DNA of 64,000 nt from contig NZ_WNNK01000024.1 in the NCBI RefSeq assembly GCF_009724245.1, positions 1 through 64,000 on the forward strand, in the 5' to 3' direction. This DNA is from Pseudomonas spelaei. Its GTDB lineage: Bacteria; Pseudomonadota; Gammaproteobacteria; Pseudomonadales; Pseudomonadaceae. This document shows positions 25,289-34,553 of the stretch, one piece after another; the stretch's first letter is position 1; every line of letters begins with the position of its first letter. Position numbers and translations under genes: made by a program. The notes beneath the pieces were generated by a model. That model was not told where the DNA came from and made no database searches. It worked only from the letters and a program-made list of their open reading frames with translations.

Positions 25289-26449
25289 TCAGTGCTGCGC
25301 CTCGCGAATCATGTTGCGGGCGATCACCAGTTGCTGGATCTGCGTCGTGCCCTCATACAACCGGAACAACCGCACATCGCGATAAAAACGCTCGATGGCG
25401 TACTCGCTGACATACCCGGCGCCGCCATGAATCTGCACGCAACGGTCCGCCACCCGGCCGCACATTTCAGTGGCGAACATCTTCGAGCACGAAGCTTCGG
25501 TGCCAATGTTCTGGCCTTCATCACGTTTGCGCGCGGCGTCCAGCACCATGCAGCGGGCGGCATAGATTTCGGCTTTGCTGTCGGCGAGCATGGCCTGGAT
25601 CAGCTGGAACTCGGCAATTGGCTGGCCGAACTGTTTACGCTCGATGGCGTAGTTCAAGGCATCGTTGAGCATGCGTTCAGCGGCCGCGACGCTGACCGCT
25701 GCAATGTGCAGGCGGCCTTTGTCGAGGACCTTCATTGCGGTCTTGAAACCTACGCCTTCGACGCCACCGATCAACTGGTCTGCCGGTACCCGCACGTTGT
25801 CGAAAATCACGTCGCTGGTGTGGGCACCTTTCTGGCCCATCTTGTGATCGCGCTTGCCCAGGGACAGCCCCGGTGTGTTGCGCTCGACGATAAACGCACT
25901 GATGCCGCCCGAGCCCTTGATGTCCGGGTTGGTGCGGGCCATGACCGTGAAAATCCCGGCGTGGGGCGCGTTGGTGATAAAGCGTTTGGTGCCGTTGATC
26001 ACGTAGTGATCGCCGTCGCGTATCGCCGAAGTTTTCAGCGAGGCGGCGTCGGAACCGGAGTCCGGCTCGGTCAGGCAGAACGAGCTGAGCAGCTCCCCGC
26101 TGGCCAGTTTGGGCAAGTAGTGTTGCTTCTGCGCTTCGGTGCCATCGAGCAGGATGCCAATGGAGCCGATGCCATTGTTGGTGCCGAAATAGGAGCGGAA
26201 GGCCGGAGAGGTGCGCCCCAGTTCGAAGGCGACATTGACCTCTTCTTCCATGGTCAGCCCCAGGCCGCCGTAGGCTTCGGGAAGGGTCAGGCCGAACAGG
26301 CCCATTTCCTGGAACTGGGTGACAATATCCGCCGGGACGTCATCGGTCTCGGCAAGCTCGTTTTCCCGTGGGATCAGCGCTTCGTTGACGAACTGCCGAA
26401 GGGTGTCCAGCAGAAGGTGAAGCGTTTGGGGATCTCGGATCATGTGCAT
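25289..26449 (-). CDS. Acyl-CoA dehydrogenase
   Basis: A 386-residue FAD acyl-CoA dehydrogenase. Motifs: FCLTEPDSGSDAASLKT and YVINGTKRFITNAPHAG in the FAD/substrate region, KMGQKGAHTSDV, and the C-terminal QIHGGAGYVSEYAIERFYRD followed by YEGTTQIQ, whose Glu366 is at the MCAD catalytic base position. It inserts the alpha-beta double bond for the hydratase and dehydrogenase encoded across the promoter region. It is transcribed with or after the IclR gene (63 bp between them). Chain length cannot be predicted. Confidence 0.88.
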   Translation of the reverse strand: MHMIRDPQTLHLLLDTLRQFVNEALIPRENELAETDDVPADIVTQFQEMGLFGLTLPEAYGGLGLTMEEEVNVAFELGRTSPAFRSYFGTNNGIGSIGILLDGTEAQKQHYLPKLASGELLSSFCLTEPDSGSDAASLKTSAIRDGDHYVINGTKRFITNAPHAGIFTVMARTNPDIKGSGGISAFIVERNTPGLSLGKRDHKMGQKGAHTSDVIFDNVRVPADQLIGGVEGVGFKTAMKVLDKGRLHIAAVSVAAAERMLNDALNYAIERKQFGQPIAEFQLIQAMLADSKAEIYAARCMVLDAARKRDEGQNIGTEASCSKMFATEMCGRVADRCVQIHGGAGYVSEYAIERFYRDVRLFRLYEGTTQIQQLVIARNMIREAQH

Positions 26450-26512
26450 TCCTCGGCGGCCCGTTCGGCGGGCCTGTTGTAGTCAATCTGCCGAGGCCGT
26501 GCACCGGTCTGT

Positions 26513-27382
26513 CTAGCGGGCGGCGGCCTCGATGTTGTTCACCATGTGCTTGAGGCGCGGCCCGATGTCGTCTTCGAGTTTCTCCCGGGAAAGGTGAAAG
26601 CTCGGCCCGCCACAGTTGAACGTCAACAGCCCATGTTGTGCATGAAACAGCGGTACGGCGATGGCGTTGACATCGCGGTGCCACTCACCGATCGACATGC
26701 AATAGCCGAAGTCGGTGTAGTCCCGGAAGGCGCGTTCCAGCCCCTTGCGGATCCCCGGCCAGTCCTCCAGATGACGCTGGCGGATATGGTCGAGCATGAA
26801 TTCCCGCTCGTTTTCCGGCATTGCTGCCAGGCAGGCGCGGCCTGCTGAACTCAAGTGCAACGGCAAGCGCGTACCGACCTGGCGGCGCATGGTCATGTTG
26901 GCCTCGCCCTGGACCACGTCCAGATAGACCATGTCCAGGCGATCCCGGGTGGCCATCGCCACGGCGGCCTGGGCGTACTTGGCCATCGTTTCCATCAGCG
27001 GATGAGCCACGGCCCGTACCGACAGGTTGGAAAGCATTGCGTAACCAAACGCCATCACCCCCACATCCAACTGATACCGGCCCGACTGCGGCAGGTGCTT
27101 GAGGTACCCCAAGCGGGTCAGGGTGTGCGTCATCCGGGTGATGGTCGGCTTCGGCAGCCCGGTCTTGCGCGCCAGTTCCTGGTTGCCCAGTACGCTTTCG
27201 CTTGGCGTGAAGCAGCGCAGCAATTCCAGGCCACGGGCCAGGGCGGTGACGAACTGGCGGTCCTTGTCTTCCTCCTCATCGGTGTTCATCGGATCGATCA
27301 GCAGGTGCTCGAAGGCGTTGTTGCCTGCGGGTGCATCCGGGGTGTTCGGGTCCAGGTTTCGACGGCGCATGTTAGTCCCCAT
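26513..27382 (-). CDS. IclR-family regulator
   Basis: A 289-residue IclR protein: an unusual acidic N-terminal extension of about 40 residues, a winged helix (FVTALARGLELLRCFTPSES; GLPKPTITRMTHTLTRLGYL) and an effector domain ending SFHLSREKLEDDIGPRLKHM. A second ATG lies at 27370. It is divergent from the hydratase-dehydrogenase-CoA transferase operon. The same palindrome (TT[T/C]CGCACAGCGAAA) lies once in front of this gene and once in front of the operon, so it probably controls both directions. Confidence 0.88.
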   Translation of the reverse strand: MGTNMRRRNLDPNTPDAPAGNNAFEHLLIDPMNTDEEEDKDRQFVTALARGLELLRCFTPSESVLGNQELARKTGLPKPTITRMTHTLTRLGYLKHLPQSGRYQLDVGVMAFGYAMLSNLSVRAVAHPLMETMAKYAQAAVAMATRDRLDMVYLDVVQGEANMTMRRQVGTRLPLHLSSAGRACLAAMPENEREFMLDHIRQRHLEDWPGIRKGLERAFRDYTDFGYCMSIGEWHRDVNAIAVPLFHAQHGLLTFNCGGPSFHLSREKLEDDIGPRLKHMVNNIEAAAR

Positions 27383-27413
27383 TTTTTTATAAAATCAACA
27401 AAACAAAATTGTA

Positions 27414-27428
27414 TTCCGCACAGCGAAA
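27414..27428. promoter_or_regulatory. Putative IclR operator, iclR-proximal copy
   Basis: TTCCGCACAGCGAAA, 32 bp upstream of the iclR start. It matches the second copy at 14 of 15 positions; a single T-to-C change breaks one pair of the palindrome. Confidence 0.65.
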
Positions 27429-27573
27429 CTAAGCAACTTGTGGCGCTGTGAGATTTGTCCTTAATAAAGTGCTTATAAACAAAGGCTTAATTGCTATTTC
27501 ACTTGAGTGATGGGTTTTTACGTTTACACCCGGCAGGGCGGTACTTATGCTAATCGTTAAATACGGAATGTTA

Positions 27574-27588
27574 TTTCGCACAGCGAAA
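27574..27588. promoter_or_regulatory. Putative IclR operator, operon-proximal copy
   Basis: TTTCGC-ACA-GCGAAA, a perfect palindrome with 3-nt centre, 45 bp upstream of the enoyl-CoA hydratase start. Confidence 0.7.
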
Positions 27589-27632
27589 CAAGCGTTAACC
27601 GCACTAACAAGAACATTGCAGCAGGAGTGAAT

Positions 27633-28418
27633 GTGGCCAGTTCCGACCAACCCGTGGTGTACCTCGACGTCCAGGACAATGGCGTTGCCGTGGTGCGTAT
27701 CCACCGCCCTGAAGTGAAAAACGCTCTGAACGCCCAGGTTCGCGAAGAACTGGCGCTGCACTTCCGGGCCCTGGCCCAGCGCAAGGATGTGCGCGCTATC
27801 GTACTGACCGGTGGTGAGCAATTCTTCGTCGCTGGTGCCGATATCAAGGAGTTCGCCAGCGCCACTCCTATCGAAATGTACCGTCGGCACACCGAGTATT
27901 TGTGGGAAGCCATCAGCCGTTGCCCGAAGCCGGTGATTGCGGCGGTGAACGGTTTTGCCCTGGGTGGCGGCTGCGAACTGGCGATGCATTGCGACCTGAT
28001 CGTCGCCGGTGAATCCGCGCGTTTCGCCCAACCGGAGGTCAAGCTCGGCTTGATGCCGGGGGCGGGCGGCACCCAGCGCCTGGTGCGGGCGGTAGGTAAG
28101 TTCCAGGCCATGCGCATTGCACTGACCGGCTGCATCGTCAAGGCGCCGGAAGCCCTGGCCATGGGCATGCTCAGCGAAGTGGTGGCCGACGACCAGACCT
28201 TGCCTCGCGCCCTGGAACTGGCGGCGCAGATCGCCGCGTTGCCACCGCTGGCGGTGGAGCAGATCAAGGAAGTCATGCTCGCCGGCGCCGACCTGCCGCT
28301 GGAAAGCGCCCTGGTGCTGGAGCGCAAAGCCTTCCAGTTGTTGTTCGACTCTGCGGATCAGAAGGAGGGCGCTGCGGCGTTCTTCGAGAAACGCACACCC
28401 AACTACCTCGGAGAATGA
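27633..28418 (+). CDS. Enoyl-CoA hydratase/isomerase
   Basis: A 261-residue crotonase-fold protein. GTG at 27633 is chosen because GGAG at 27624 lies 5 nt before it; the upstream GTG at 27627 overlaps that site. Oxyanion-hole segment GADIKEF and the catalytic pair Glu115 (GGGCELAMHCDL) and Glu135 (AQPEVKLGLMPGAGGTQRL) are both present, so it should be an active hydratase adding water to the 2-enoyl-CoA. Its stop overlaps the next start (ATGA). It is closest in style to PaaF/DcaE hydratases. Confidence 0.88.
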   Translation: MASSDQPVVYLDVQDNGVAVVRIHRPEVKNALNAQVREELALHFRALAQRKDVRAIVLTGGEQFFVAGADIKEFASATPIEMYRRHTEYLWEAISRCPKPVIAAVNGFALGGGCELAMHCDLIVAGESARFAQPEVKLGLMPGAGGTQRLVRAVGKFQAMRIALTGCIVKAPEALAMGMLSEVVADDQTLPRALELAAQIAALPPLAVEQIKEVMLAGADLPLESALVLERKAFQLLFDSADQKEGAAAFFEKRTPNYLGE

Positions 28419-29950
28419 CCATGGGCGACTCGATCAAGATCATGGGGTTGGTAGGCACCGGTGTCATGGGGGCTGGCATCGCGCAGATTGCCGCCCAGGC
28501 GGGTGTGCTTGTGCGGTTGTTCGATGCCCGCGCCGGCGCGGCGCAAACAGCTCGCGACAACCTCGGCGTGACCCTGGCCAAGTTGGTGAGCAAGGGCAAG
28601 ATCACCCAGCCGGCGATGGACGCTGCGCTGGAAAACCTGCAGGTGACGGCCGCCATTGATGAACTGCGCAATTGCGATCTGGTGGTAGAAGCCATTGTCG
28701 AAAACCTGGAGGCCAAGCGCGGTCTGTTGCAGCAGTTGGAGGGTATCGTTACTGAGGACTGCATCCTCGCGACCAACACCTCATCGCTGTCGGTGACGGC
28801 GATTGCCACCGGTTGCCAGCATCCTGAGCGAGTGGCGGGACTGCACTTCTTCAACCCGGTGCCTTTGATGCGGGTGGTGGAAGTCATCGATGGCCTGGCG
28901 ACGGCGCCGCAGGTAGGCGACCGCTTGCTGGCCTTCGTCGCGCGTATTGGCCATCGCGGCGTGCGGGCCAAAGATACGCCGGGCTTTATCGTCAATCATG
29001 CCGGGCGTGCCTACGGCACCGAAGCCTTGAAGATGCTCGATGAAGGCATCGCCCAGTGCGGTGACATCGACCGCATCCTGCGTGAAGGCGCTGGCTTTCG
29101 CATGGGCCCGTTGGAGTTGCTGGACCTTACCGGGCTCGACGTTTCCCATCCGGTGATGGAGTCGATCTACAACCAGTTCTATCAGGAACCGCGCTACAAA
29201 CCCTCGCCGCTGACCCGCCAGATGTTGGTGGGCGGGCGTTTGGGGCGCAAGACCGGGCAGGGCTTTTATCGGTATGAAAACGGCCAGGTCATCGACGGCC
29301 CACAACCGCAGCCGGTGCCCACGATCCCTTCATTACCTCCGGTGTGGATTGCCACCGAAAACACTGAAGACTATGAGCGTCTGAGTGCACTGCTGATCAC
29401 GTTGGGCGCGCACCTTGAGAGTGCTGCGCAGCCCTCGGCCGAGGCCTTGTGTTTGCTGGCGCCCTACGGTCGCGATGCCACCTCGGCGTGCGAGCGCTTC
29501 GACACGGATCCGACACGCACGGTCTGCATCGATCTGCTGACGGACCTGTCGCGCCATCGCACCTTGATGCAAAACCCGTTGACCGCGCCCGGCATGCGCG
29601 ATGCGGCCCATGCCTTGCTCGCCAGCGATGGCGTGGGTGTGACGGTGATTGGCGACAGCGTTGGTTTTGTTGCCCAGCGTACCTTGGCCATGGTGGTCAA
29701 CCTGGCCTGCGACATTGCCCAGCAACGGATCGCCAGCGTCGAGGATATCGACCAGGCGGTGCAACTGGGCCTGGGTTATCCCAACGGTCCGCTGGCCTGG
29801 GGCGATGCCCTCGGCCCTCGGCGGATCCTGAGCATTTTGCAACGCATGAGCGAACTCACCCACGACCCGCGTTATCGCCCCAGCCCCTGGTTGCGGCGGC
29901 GTGCGGTGCTGGGGATTTCCTTGCGCCATAAAGAGCCGAGCGTCGGCTGA
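28415..29950 (+). CDS. 3-hydroxyacyl-CoA dehydrogenase, PaaH/DcaH type
   Basis: A 511-residue NAD dehydrogenase: N-terminal Rossmann motif IMGLVGTGVMGAGIAQIAAQ, catalytic His in LHFFNPVPLMRVVEV, first C-terminal 3HCDH domain with FIVNHAGRAYGTEAL, and a second 3HCDH domain near residues 410-495 (GDSVGFVAQRTLAMVVNLAC). Two C-terminal domains and about 500 residues are typical of PaaH, which oxidises 3-hydroxyadipyl-CoA. It is coupled to the hydratase through ATGA. In context it makes the 3-ketoacyl-CoA; no thiolase gene lies in the cluster. Confidence 0.87.
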   Translation: MTMGDSIKIMGLVGTGVMGAGIAQIAAQAGVLVRLFDARAGAAQTARDNLGVTLAKLVSKGKITQPAMDAALENLQVTAAIDELRNCDLVVEAIVENLEAKRGLLQQLEGIVTEDCILATNTSSLSVTAIATGCQHPERVAGLHFFNPVPLMRVVEVIDGLATAPQVGDRLLAFVARIGHRGVRAKDTPGFIVNHAGRAYGTEALKMLDEGIAQCGDIDRILREGAGFRMGPLELLDLTGLDVSHPVMESIYNQFYQEPRYKPSPLTRQMLVGGRLGRKTGQGFYRYENGQVIDGPQPQPVPTIPSLPPVWIATENTEDYERLSALLITLGAHLESAAQPSAEALCLLAPYGRDATSACERFDTDPTRTVCIDLLTDLSRHRTLMQNPLTAPGMRDAAHALLASDGVGVTVIGDSVGFVAQRTLAMVVNLACDIAQQRIASVEDIDQAVQLGLGYPNGPLAWGDALGPRRILSILQRMSELTHDPRYRPSPWLRRRAVLGISLRHKEPSVG

Positions 29951-29977
29951 TTTCGATTTATCGACAGGATAAGAACA

Positions 29978-31210
29978 ATGGGTGCGTTGACAGGTTTGCG
30001 GGTGCTGGATTTGAGCCGGGTATTGGCCGGCCCCTGGTGTGGCCAGGTATTGGCCGACCTGGGGGCGGAAGTGATCAAGATCGAACGCCCGAAAAGCGGC
30101 GACGACACCCGTGGCTGGGGCCCGCCGTGGATGAAGACCGACAGCGGCGAGTCATCGGGGCAGGCGTCTTATTACCAGTCCACCAACCGCGGCAAATTGT
30201 CGGTGGCCATCGACCTGGCCAGTACCGAGGGCCAGGAACTGGTACGGGCCCTGGCAGCCAGTTCCGACGTGTTGATCGAGAACTACAAGGCCGGTTCCCT
30301 GGCCCGCTACGGCCTGGATTACGCGACCCTGTCCGAGACCAATCCACGGCTGGTCTACTGTTCCATCACCGGCTTCGGCCAGACCGGCCCGCGTGCCGAA
30401 GAGCCCGGTTACGATTTCATCATCCAGGGCATCGGCGGCTTGATGAGCATCACCGGCGAGCGCGACGACCTACCCGGCGGCGGCCCGCAGAAAGTCGGCG
30501 TGGCGTTCTCCGACTTGATGACCGGCCTGTATTCCACCGTCGCGATCCAGGCCGCGTTGCTCAGCCGCGAACGCACCGGCGTCGGCCAACACATCGACAT
30601 GGCGTTGCTGGATGTCCAAGTGGCAACCCTGGCCAACCAGAGCATGAACTACCTGGCCTCGGGTAAAGTCCCGCAGCGCTATGGCAACGCCCACGCCAAC
30701 ATCGTGCCGTACCAAGTGTTTCGCGCCTCGGACCGCGACTTCATCATCGCCTGTGGCAACGACAGCCAGTTTGTCGCTTTGTGCCAGAGCATCGGCCTGC
30801 CACACCTGCCGGACGACCCACGCTTTCGCCGCAATGCCGACCGCGTTGCCCATCGTGCCGAGATCGTCGAATTGTTGTCGGCGCACTTCCTCGGGCGCAC
30901 GGCGGATGAATGGGTGGCGAGTATCCATGCATCCAAAGTGCCGGTGGGCGCGATCAACAATATCGCTCAATCCCTGGAAGAGCCGCAGGTGATTGCCCGT
31001 GAACTGATGGTGAAGATTCCTCATCCGCAGAACCCGGACTTCGCCATGGTGGGCAGCCCGATCAAGATGTCGGGGACCCCGGTGGAATATGTGCGACCGG
31101 CGCCGATGTTGGGGCAGCACACGGATGAGGTGTTGGGTGAGCGGTTGGGGTTGTCGGCTGAGCAGTTGGCGCAGCTCAAGACGGGTGGGGTGATTGAGCA
31201 GTTGGGATAA
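29978..31210 (+). CDS. CaiB/BaiF family CoA transferase
   Basis: A 410-residue class III CoA transferase. Starts LTGLRVLDLSRVLAGPWCGQ; then RGKLSVAIDLAS, YCSITGFGQTGPRAEEPGYD and the catalytic Asp (about 212) in DMALLDVQVA. Such enzymes move CoA between acids, often from succinyl-CoA. As last gene of the operon it should activate the substrate acid imported by the MFS protein. Dicarboxylates (glutarate, adipate type) are an inference by analogy with DCA and Sugct pathways. Confidence 0.87.
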   Translation: MGALTGLRVLDLSRVLAGPWCGQVLADLGAEVIKIERPKSGDDTRGWGPPWMKTDSGESSGQASYYQSTNRGKLSVAIDLASTEGQELVRALAASSDVLIENYKAGSLARYGLDYATLSETNPRLVYCSITGFGQTGPRAEEPGYDFIIQGIGGLMSITGERDDLPGGGPQKVGVAFSDLMTGLYSTVAIQAALLSRERTGVGQHIDMALLDVQVATLANQSMNYLASGKVPQRYGNAHANIVPYQVFRASDRDFIIACGNDSQFVALCQSIGLPHLPDDPRFRRNADRVAHRAEIVELLSAHFLGRTADEWVASIHASKVPVGAINNIAQSLEEPQVIARELMVKIPHPQNPDFAMVGSPIKMSGTPVEYVRPAPMLGQHTDEVLGERLGLSAEQLAQLKTGGVIEQLG

Positions 31211-32713
31211 TCACGCGGGCCTGGTGGCGGGCCCGGTTTTCGAGTGACGCCGGATCACGCGCAGGGCGGTGAAAATGGCAAAGATCGGCGCGAACGCGAA
31301 TATTCCAAACAACCAGCCCGCAGCGCTCGCCATGCCGGCGATACCTCCGGGATCAGTGAGGCCGGCAACGTTCGCCACCATTCCCGCGAGAGCTGCGCCC
31401 AGCGCGGTGGCGAACAACTGCACGGTTGTAATCGACGCCGCCGCCAGGTCCTGCTCGCCAGCCGATGCAACCTGAAATACACGGGTCAGCAGATGCGGCC
31501 AAGCCAGCCCCACGCCAAGCCCGATGGCGACGAGCGCAAGGCAGATCGGCGTGACGGTCAGCCAGCCACCGGCACTTTCGGTTCGAATCAAAACAGCAAG
31601 CGCCACCATGCCGGTCAATCCAAGGATCGGGCCGGCGAGGATCGCGCGCCTGATGCCTTTGCCGCTCGCCCCGGAACTTGTGATAGACCCAAGCGTCCAC
31701 CCGGCAGCCATGAGTGCGGCGAGATAGCCGGCGATGAGCGGGGATTGATGGTGGAGGACCTGGAGGAAAAGCGGCACGAATATCTCGCCACTGGTCACGG
31801 CGACTGCAAGCAACGACATCGTTGCATACAGCGCTCCCAGTGCTGATGTGATGCTGAATGCACTTGCTGGCAGCAGCCTATGGCGGGCGCGGCTTTCCGT
31901 GCCTATCAACAGGGCCGTCAAGATAGCTGCGGCGCCAAGGCCTGCGAAGTTCCAGGCGAGGGTTGGCGAGACGCTGCCGGCCGAAACGGCGAGCACTGCC
32001 GACGTCAGGAACACGAGTTGGGCAAGGGGAAGCGGCGAGCGTTCTGATCGTTCAGCGCTGCGTTTGGGCAGCACGACCGCAGCCAGCAGGGCGAACAACA
32101 CTGCCACGGGAATGAGCGACCAAAAAGCCGCCCGCCATACACCGAGTTCAGCGAAGATGCCGCCGACCGCAGGACCGATCAGCGTTGCCACCCCCCACAT
32201 GCCGGAGACCAACGCCATCGCACGTGGCCACAAGGCTTCATTGAACACCAGCCGGATCATGGCGTAGGAGAGGGCGAACAGAAAACCGCCACCTAGCCCC
32301 TGCACAAGGCGGCCAGCCAGCATGATGGGCATTGACGGGGCAAACGCACAGATAAGTGCACCGCTCGCAAACACCAGCGTGGCGATGATGTATGCGCCAC
32401 GCGGCCCAGCGCTGCTCAGTAACCTGGCCGAGAGTGCCGAACCAAGGATGGAGGCCGCGACGAACAGCGTGGTATTCCAGGCGTAATAGTCGATGCCGCC
32501 GATGTCCCTGACCACTGACGGTAAAATCGTGGTGGCAATGTAGACGTTGATCGCATGGAGCACCACGCCCCCTGCCAGCGCGAGCGAGCGCACGCCATTC
32601 GAACCGGACAGCAGGGCGGTCCAACCTGCCTCTGAAGAGCGATCATCCAGAGGCGCACCCACCTCTGGTGCCGATTGCGAATATTCATCAGATGAGTCGT
32701 GATGCTTGTTCAT
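31211..32713 (-). CDS. MFS efflux transporter, DHA2 family
   Basis: A 500-residue MFS protein with about 14 membrane helices. An N-terminal hydrophilic stretch of about 40 residues precedes TM1 (VVLHAINVYIATTILPSVVR with the D/IGG motif of drug:H+ antiporters). Motif A is modified (SARLLSSAGPRGAYIIATLV). It exports drugs or other small molecules in characterised relatives. It is followed on the same strand, upstream in transcription, by a DJ-1 gene 20 bp away, so the two may be one unit. It adjoins the CoA transferase gene tail to tail. Confidence 0.8.
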   Translation of the reverse strand: MNKHHDSSDEYSQSAPEVGAPLDDRSSEAGWTALLSGSNGVRSLALAGGVVLHAINVYIATTILPSVVRDIGGIDYYAWNTTLFVAASILGSALSARLLSSAGPRGAYIIATLVFASGALICAFAPSMPIMLAGRLVQGLGGGFLFALSYAMIRLVFNEALWPRAMALVSGMWGVATLIGPAVGGIFAELGVWRAAFWSLIPVAVLFALLAAVVLPKRSAERSERSPLPLAQLVFLTSAVLAVSAGSVSPTLAWNFAGLGAAAILTALLIGTESRARHRLLPASAFSITSALGALYATMSLLAVAVTSGEIFVPLFLQVLHHQSPLIAGYLAALMAAGWTLGSITSSGASGKGIRRAILAGPILGLTGMVALAVLIRTESAGGWLTVTPICLALVAIGLGVGLAWPHLLTRVFQVASAGEQDLAAASITTVQLFATALGAALAGMVANVAGLTDPGGIAGMASAAGWLFGIFAFAPIFAIFTALRVIRRHSKTGPATRPA

Positions 32714-32733
32714 GTCGGCTCCACTTCGAGGTT

Positions 32734-33372
32734 TTACGCACAGTTGAGGGTGGATGCGCCAACTTCTCCTTGGCGGATACTGAGCCCGATCAAGGTGTCA
32801 TAGAGTTCTTGCTGCCCGGCTGGCAGAACGGGGAGCAGCGTCGCGCGGCGCTTGTCGATATCGAACCAGGACTCCACCAGCCATCCCACCAGATAGAGCG
32901 CCGCCAGGCATCCGCCCGCGGTTGCAACGTTCCCCTGGCATACCAGCGGCTGGTCCACGGGCTCCAGCCCCAGGGCCTGCAATCTTGGTCGTGCGTCGGG
33001 GTGGGTAGTTGCTCGGCGGCTGGGCAGCAGCCCAAGCCGGTCGAGAATGAAGGCTCCGGCGCAGATGGAGCCGATTCGCTGGCGTCTGGAGTCAAGTTCA
33101 AACGAGGGCAGGAAATCTGGAGCGGCAAGTGCGGCGGGTATTCCCTCTCTGCCGCTGACGAACAACACCGCGTCGGCGTTGTTAGCCTCGCAAAGCGGAC
33201 CGTGCACCGGAACAGGCAGTCCGTGCGCCGAATGCACGATAGAGCTGGAGCCCAGTATTCGGACGTGCCAATCCTCGGTATTGCGGCCCAAAATATCCCA
33301 CATCAGGAACAGGTCGATGTCAGTGAATTGGTCGAAAGCGACCAGGGCGATTGTCTTCAAGGCGAACTCCAT
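32734..33372 (-). CDS. DJ-1/PfpI family protein
   Basis: A 212-residue class I glutamine amidotransferase-like protein. The nucleophile elbow is IGSICAGAFIL with the expected Cys, followed by TTHPDARPRLQALG, in which His supports the site, as in GATase1 domains of AraC-type regulators but without a DNA-binding domain. Start at MEFALKTIALVAFDQ (33372) is preferred over 33381. Possible roles are glyoxalase/isonitrile hydratase or chaperone activity. It is probably co-transcribed with the azoreductase and GNAT genes upstream. Confidence 0.75.
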   Translation of the reverse strand: MEFALKTIALVAFDQFTDIDLFLMWDILGRNTEDWHVRILGSSSIVHSAHGLPVPVHGPLCEANNADAVLFVSGREGIPAALAAPDFLPSFELDSRRQRIGSICAGAFILDRLGLLPSRRATTHPDARPRLQALGLEPVDQPLVCQGNVATAGGCLAALYLVGWLVESWFDIDKRRATLLPVLPAGQQELYDTLIGLSIRQGEVGASTLNCA

Positions 33373-33402
33373 GAGATGCAAAAGGGGGCGAGGTCCGACG
33401 GA

Positions 33403-34023
33403 TCAGGTGCAAACGAGGTGTTTGAACAGCGGCTCCAGTGACAGTCGGGCGCGGGTATCCTGGACCGAGGCTCGGACAGCCTCTTCACCGAACACCAAGC
33501 CCTGAAGGTAGCTGAAGTGCGGGTTGAACAATCCGAGGGTGTTCAGTACCTGGCGCAGGTAAGACGTTAGAAAATCCGGTTGTCGTGCCCGCTCGCCCTG
33601 GTGAAAACCGCCGGAGCCGACCAGCACGTACACTGGGCGGTTGCTCAGCAGGCCGGTCTTGCCCTCGGGGCCTGAACTGAATGTCCGGTGAATGCGCAGG
33701 ACGTAGTCGATCCAGAGCTTGAGTGCGGCAGGGAGGGTAAAGTTGTGCATCGGGGTGGCAATGAGCAGGATATCGCAGCGCTCCAACTCGCTGATCAGCG
33801 CTTCGGAGACTTCGAACGCCGGTGAGTCGAACGGCGTGGTTGTCGCCAGGCCGCGAGCGTAGTCCAGGCCGAGCGGTGGCAGTGGATGCGCGCCCAAGTC
33901 ACGTTCGACCAGTTCGAGCCTCGGATACCGGTGCCGCAGGGATGCCACTAACTCCAGTGCCAACTGGTTCGCATGGGAAACCTGGCCATTCGGGCTGGCA
34001 TTGATCAACAGCACATTATTCAT
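33403..34023 (-). CDS. azoR: FMN-dependent NADH:quinone oxidoreductase / azoreductase
   Basis: A 206-residue flavodoxin-fold reductase of the AzoR family. It starts MNNVLLINASPNGQVSHANQ (FMN phosphate loop) and has PMHNFTLPAALKLWIDYVLR and VYVLVGSGGFHQGE. It reduces quinones and azo dyes with NADH by two-electron steps. The start at 34023 overlaps the GNAT stop by 4 bp, which fixes it over the longer frame. It forms an operon with GNAT, divergent from the MocR/PdxR gene. Confidence 0.87.
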   Translation of the reverse strand: MNNVLLINASPNGQVSHANQLALELVASLRHRYPRLELVERDLGAHPLPPLGLDYARGLATTTPFDSPAFEVSEALISELERCDILLIATPMHNFTLPAALKLWIDYVLRIHRTFSSGPEGKTGLLSNRPVYVLVGSGGFHQGERARQPDFLTSYLRQVLNTLGLFNPHFSYLQGLVFGEEAVRASVQDTRARLSLEPLFKHLVCT

Positions 34024-34475
34024 GCCTGATTCTCTGTCTGAAGGTTTTGCGTGAAGTGCATGCCGTGGGCCAGCAGCCCCTGGCGAAAATAGAACCGTTG
34101 GGCCAACGGCATATGCAGTCCGGTGTCCAGCACGAAATGAGCGCAACCACGCCCCACGGCTTCCTCGCGAACGGCGCTCAAGAGCCGTGCCCCCAGGCTG
34201 CTGCGCTGCAGGTCAGGGCGTACCACCAGATCATCGACGTAAATGAAACGCCCATAGAGCAGGTTTTCCAGCTCGCGGTAACCGGCCAGGCCGACCGCCT
34301 GCTCACCGTCCCACGCGGCCAATAAACGGTAGCCTTGCTCTGTCTGCCGAACCAGTTGCTCCACATAGGTGACCGGGTTGGCGACATGCGGGCGCAAGAC
34401 GCGCATCAGGTCGAAGCAGGCCTCAAACGCTTCCTTGTCTTCGAGGTGTTGAAGTGTGTAGGCCATGTCCGTCAT
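34020..34475 (-). CDS. GNAT-family N-acetyltransferase
   Basis: A 151-residue acetyltransferase. The acetyl-CoA motif is VVRPDLQRSSLGARLLSAV, preceded by YGRFIYVDDL, and the C-terminal HMPLAQRFYFRQGLLAHGMH is the usual motif B region. The substrate is unknown. It is the first gene of the GNAT-azoR operon and divergent from the MocR gene by 78 bp, so that regulator may control it. Confidence 0.85.
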   Translation of the reverse strand: MTDMAYTLQHLEDKEAFEACFDLMRVLRPHVANPVTYVEQLVRQTEQGYRLLAAWDGEQAVGLAGYRELENLLYGRFIYVDDLVVRPDLQRSSLGARLLSAVREEAVGRGCAHFVLDTGLHMPLAQRFYFRQGLLAHGMHFTQNLQTENQA

Positions 34476-34553
34476 CCGCTGTAGAGAGATAGCAGACCTT
34501 AGGGCCGCAATGACTTAATCTACAGGGCCGAAAAATGCATAAATGACTAGGCC

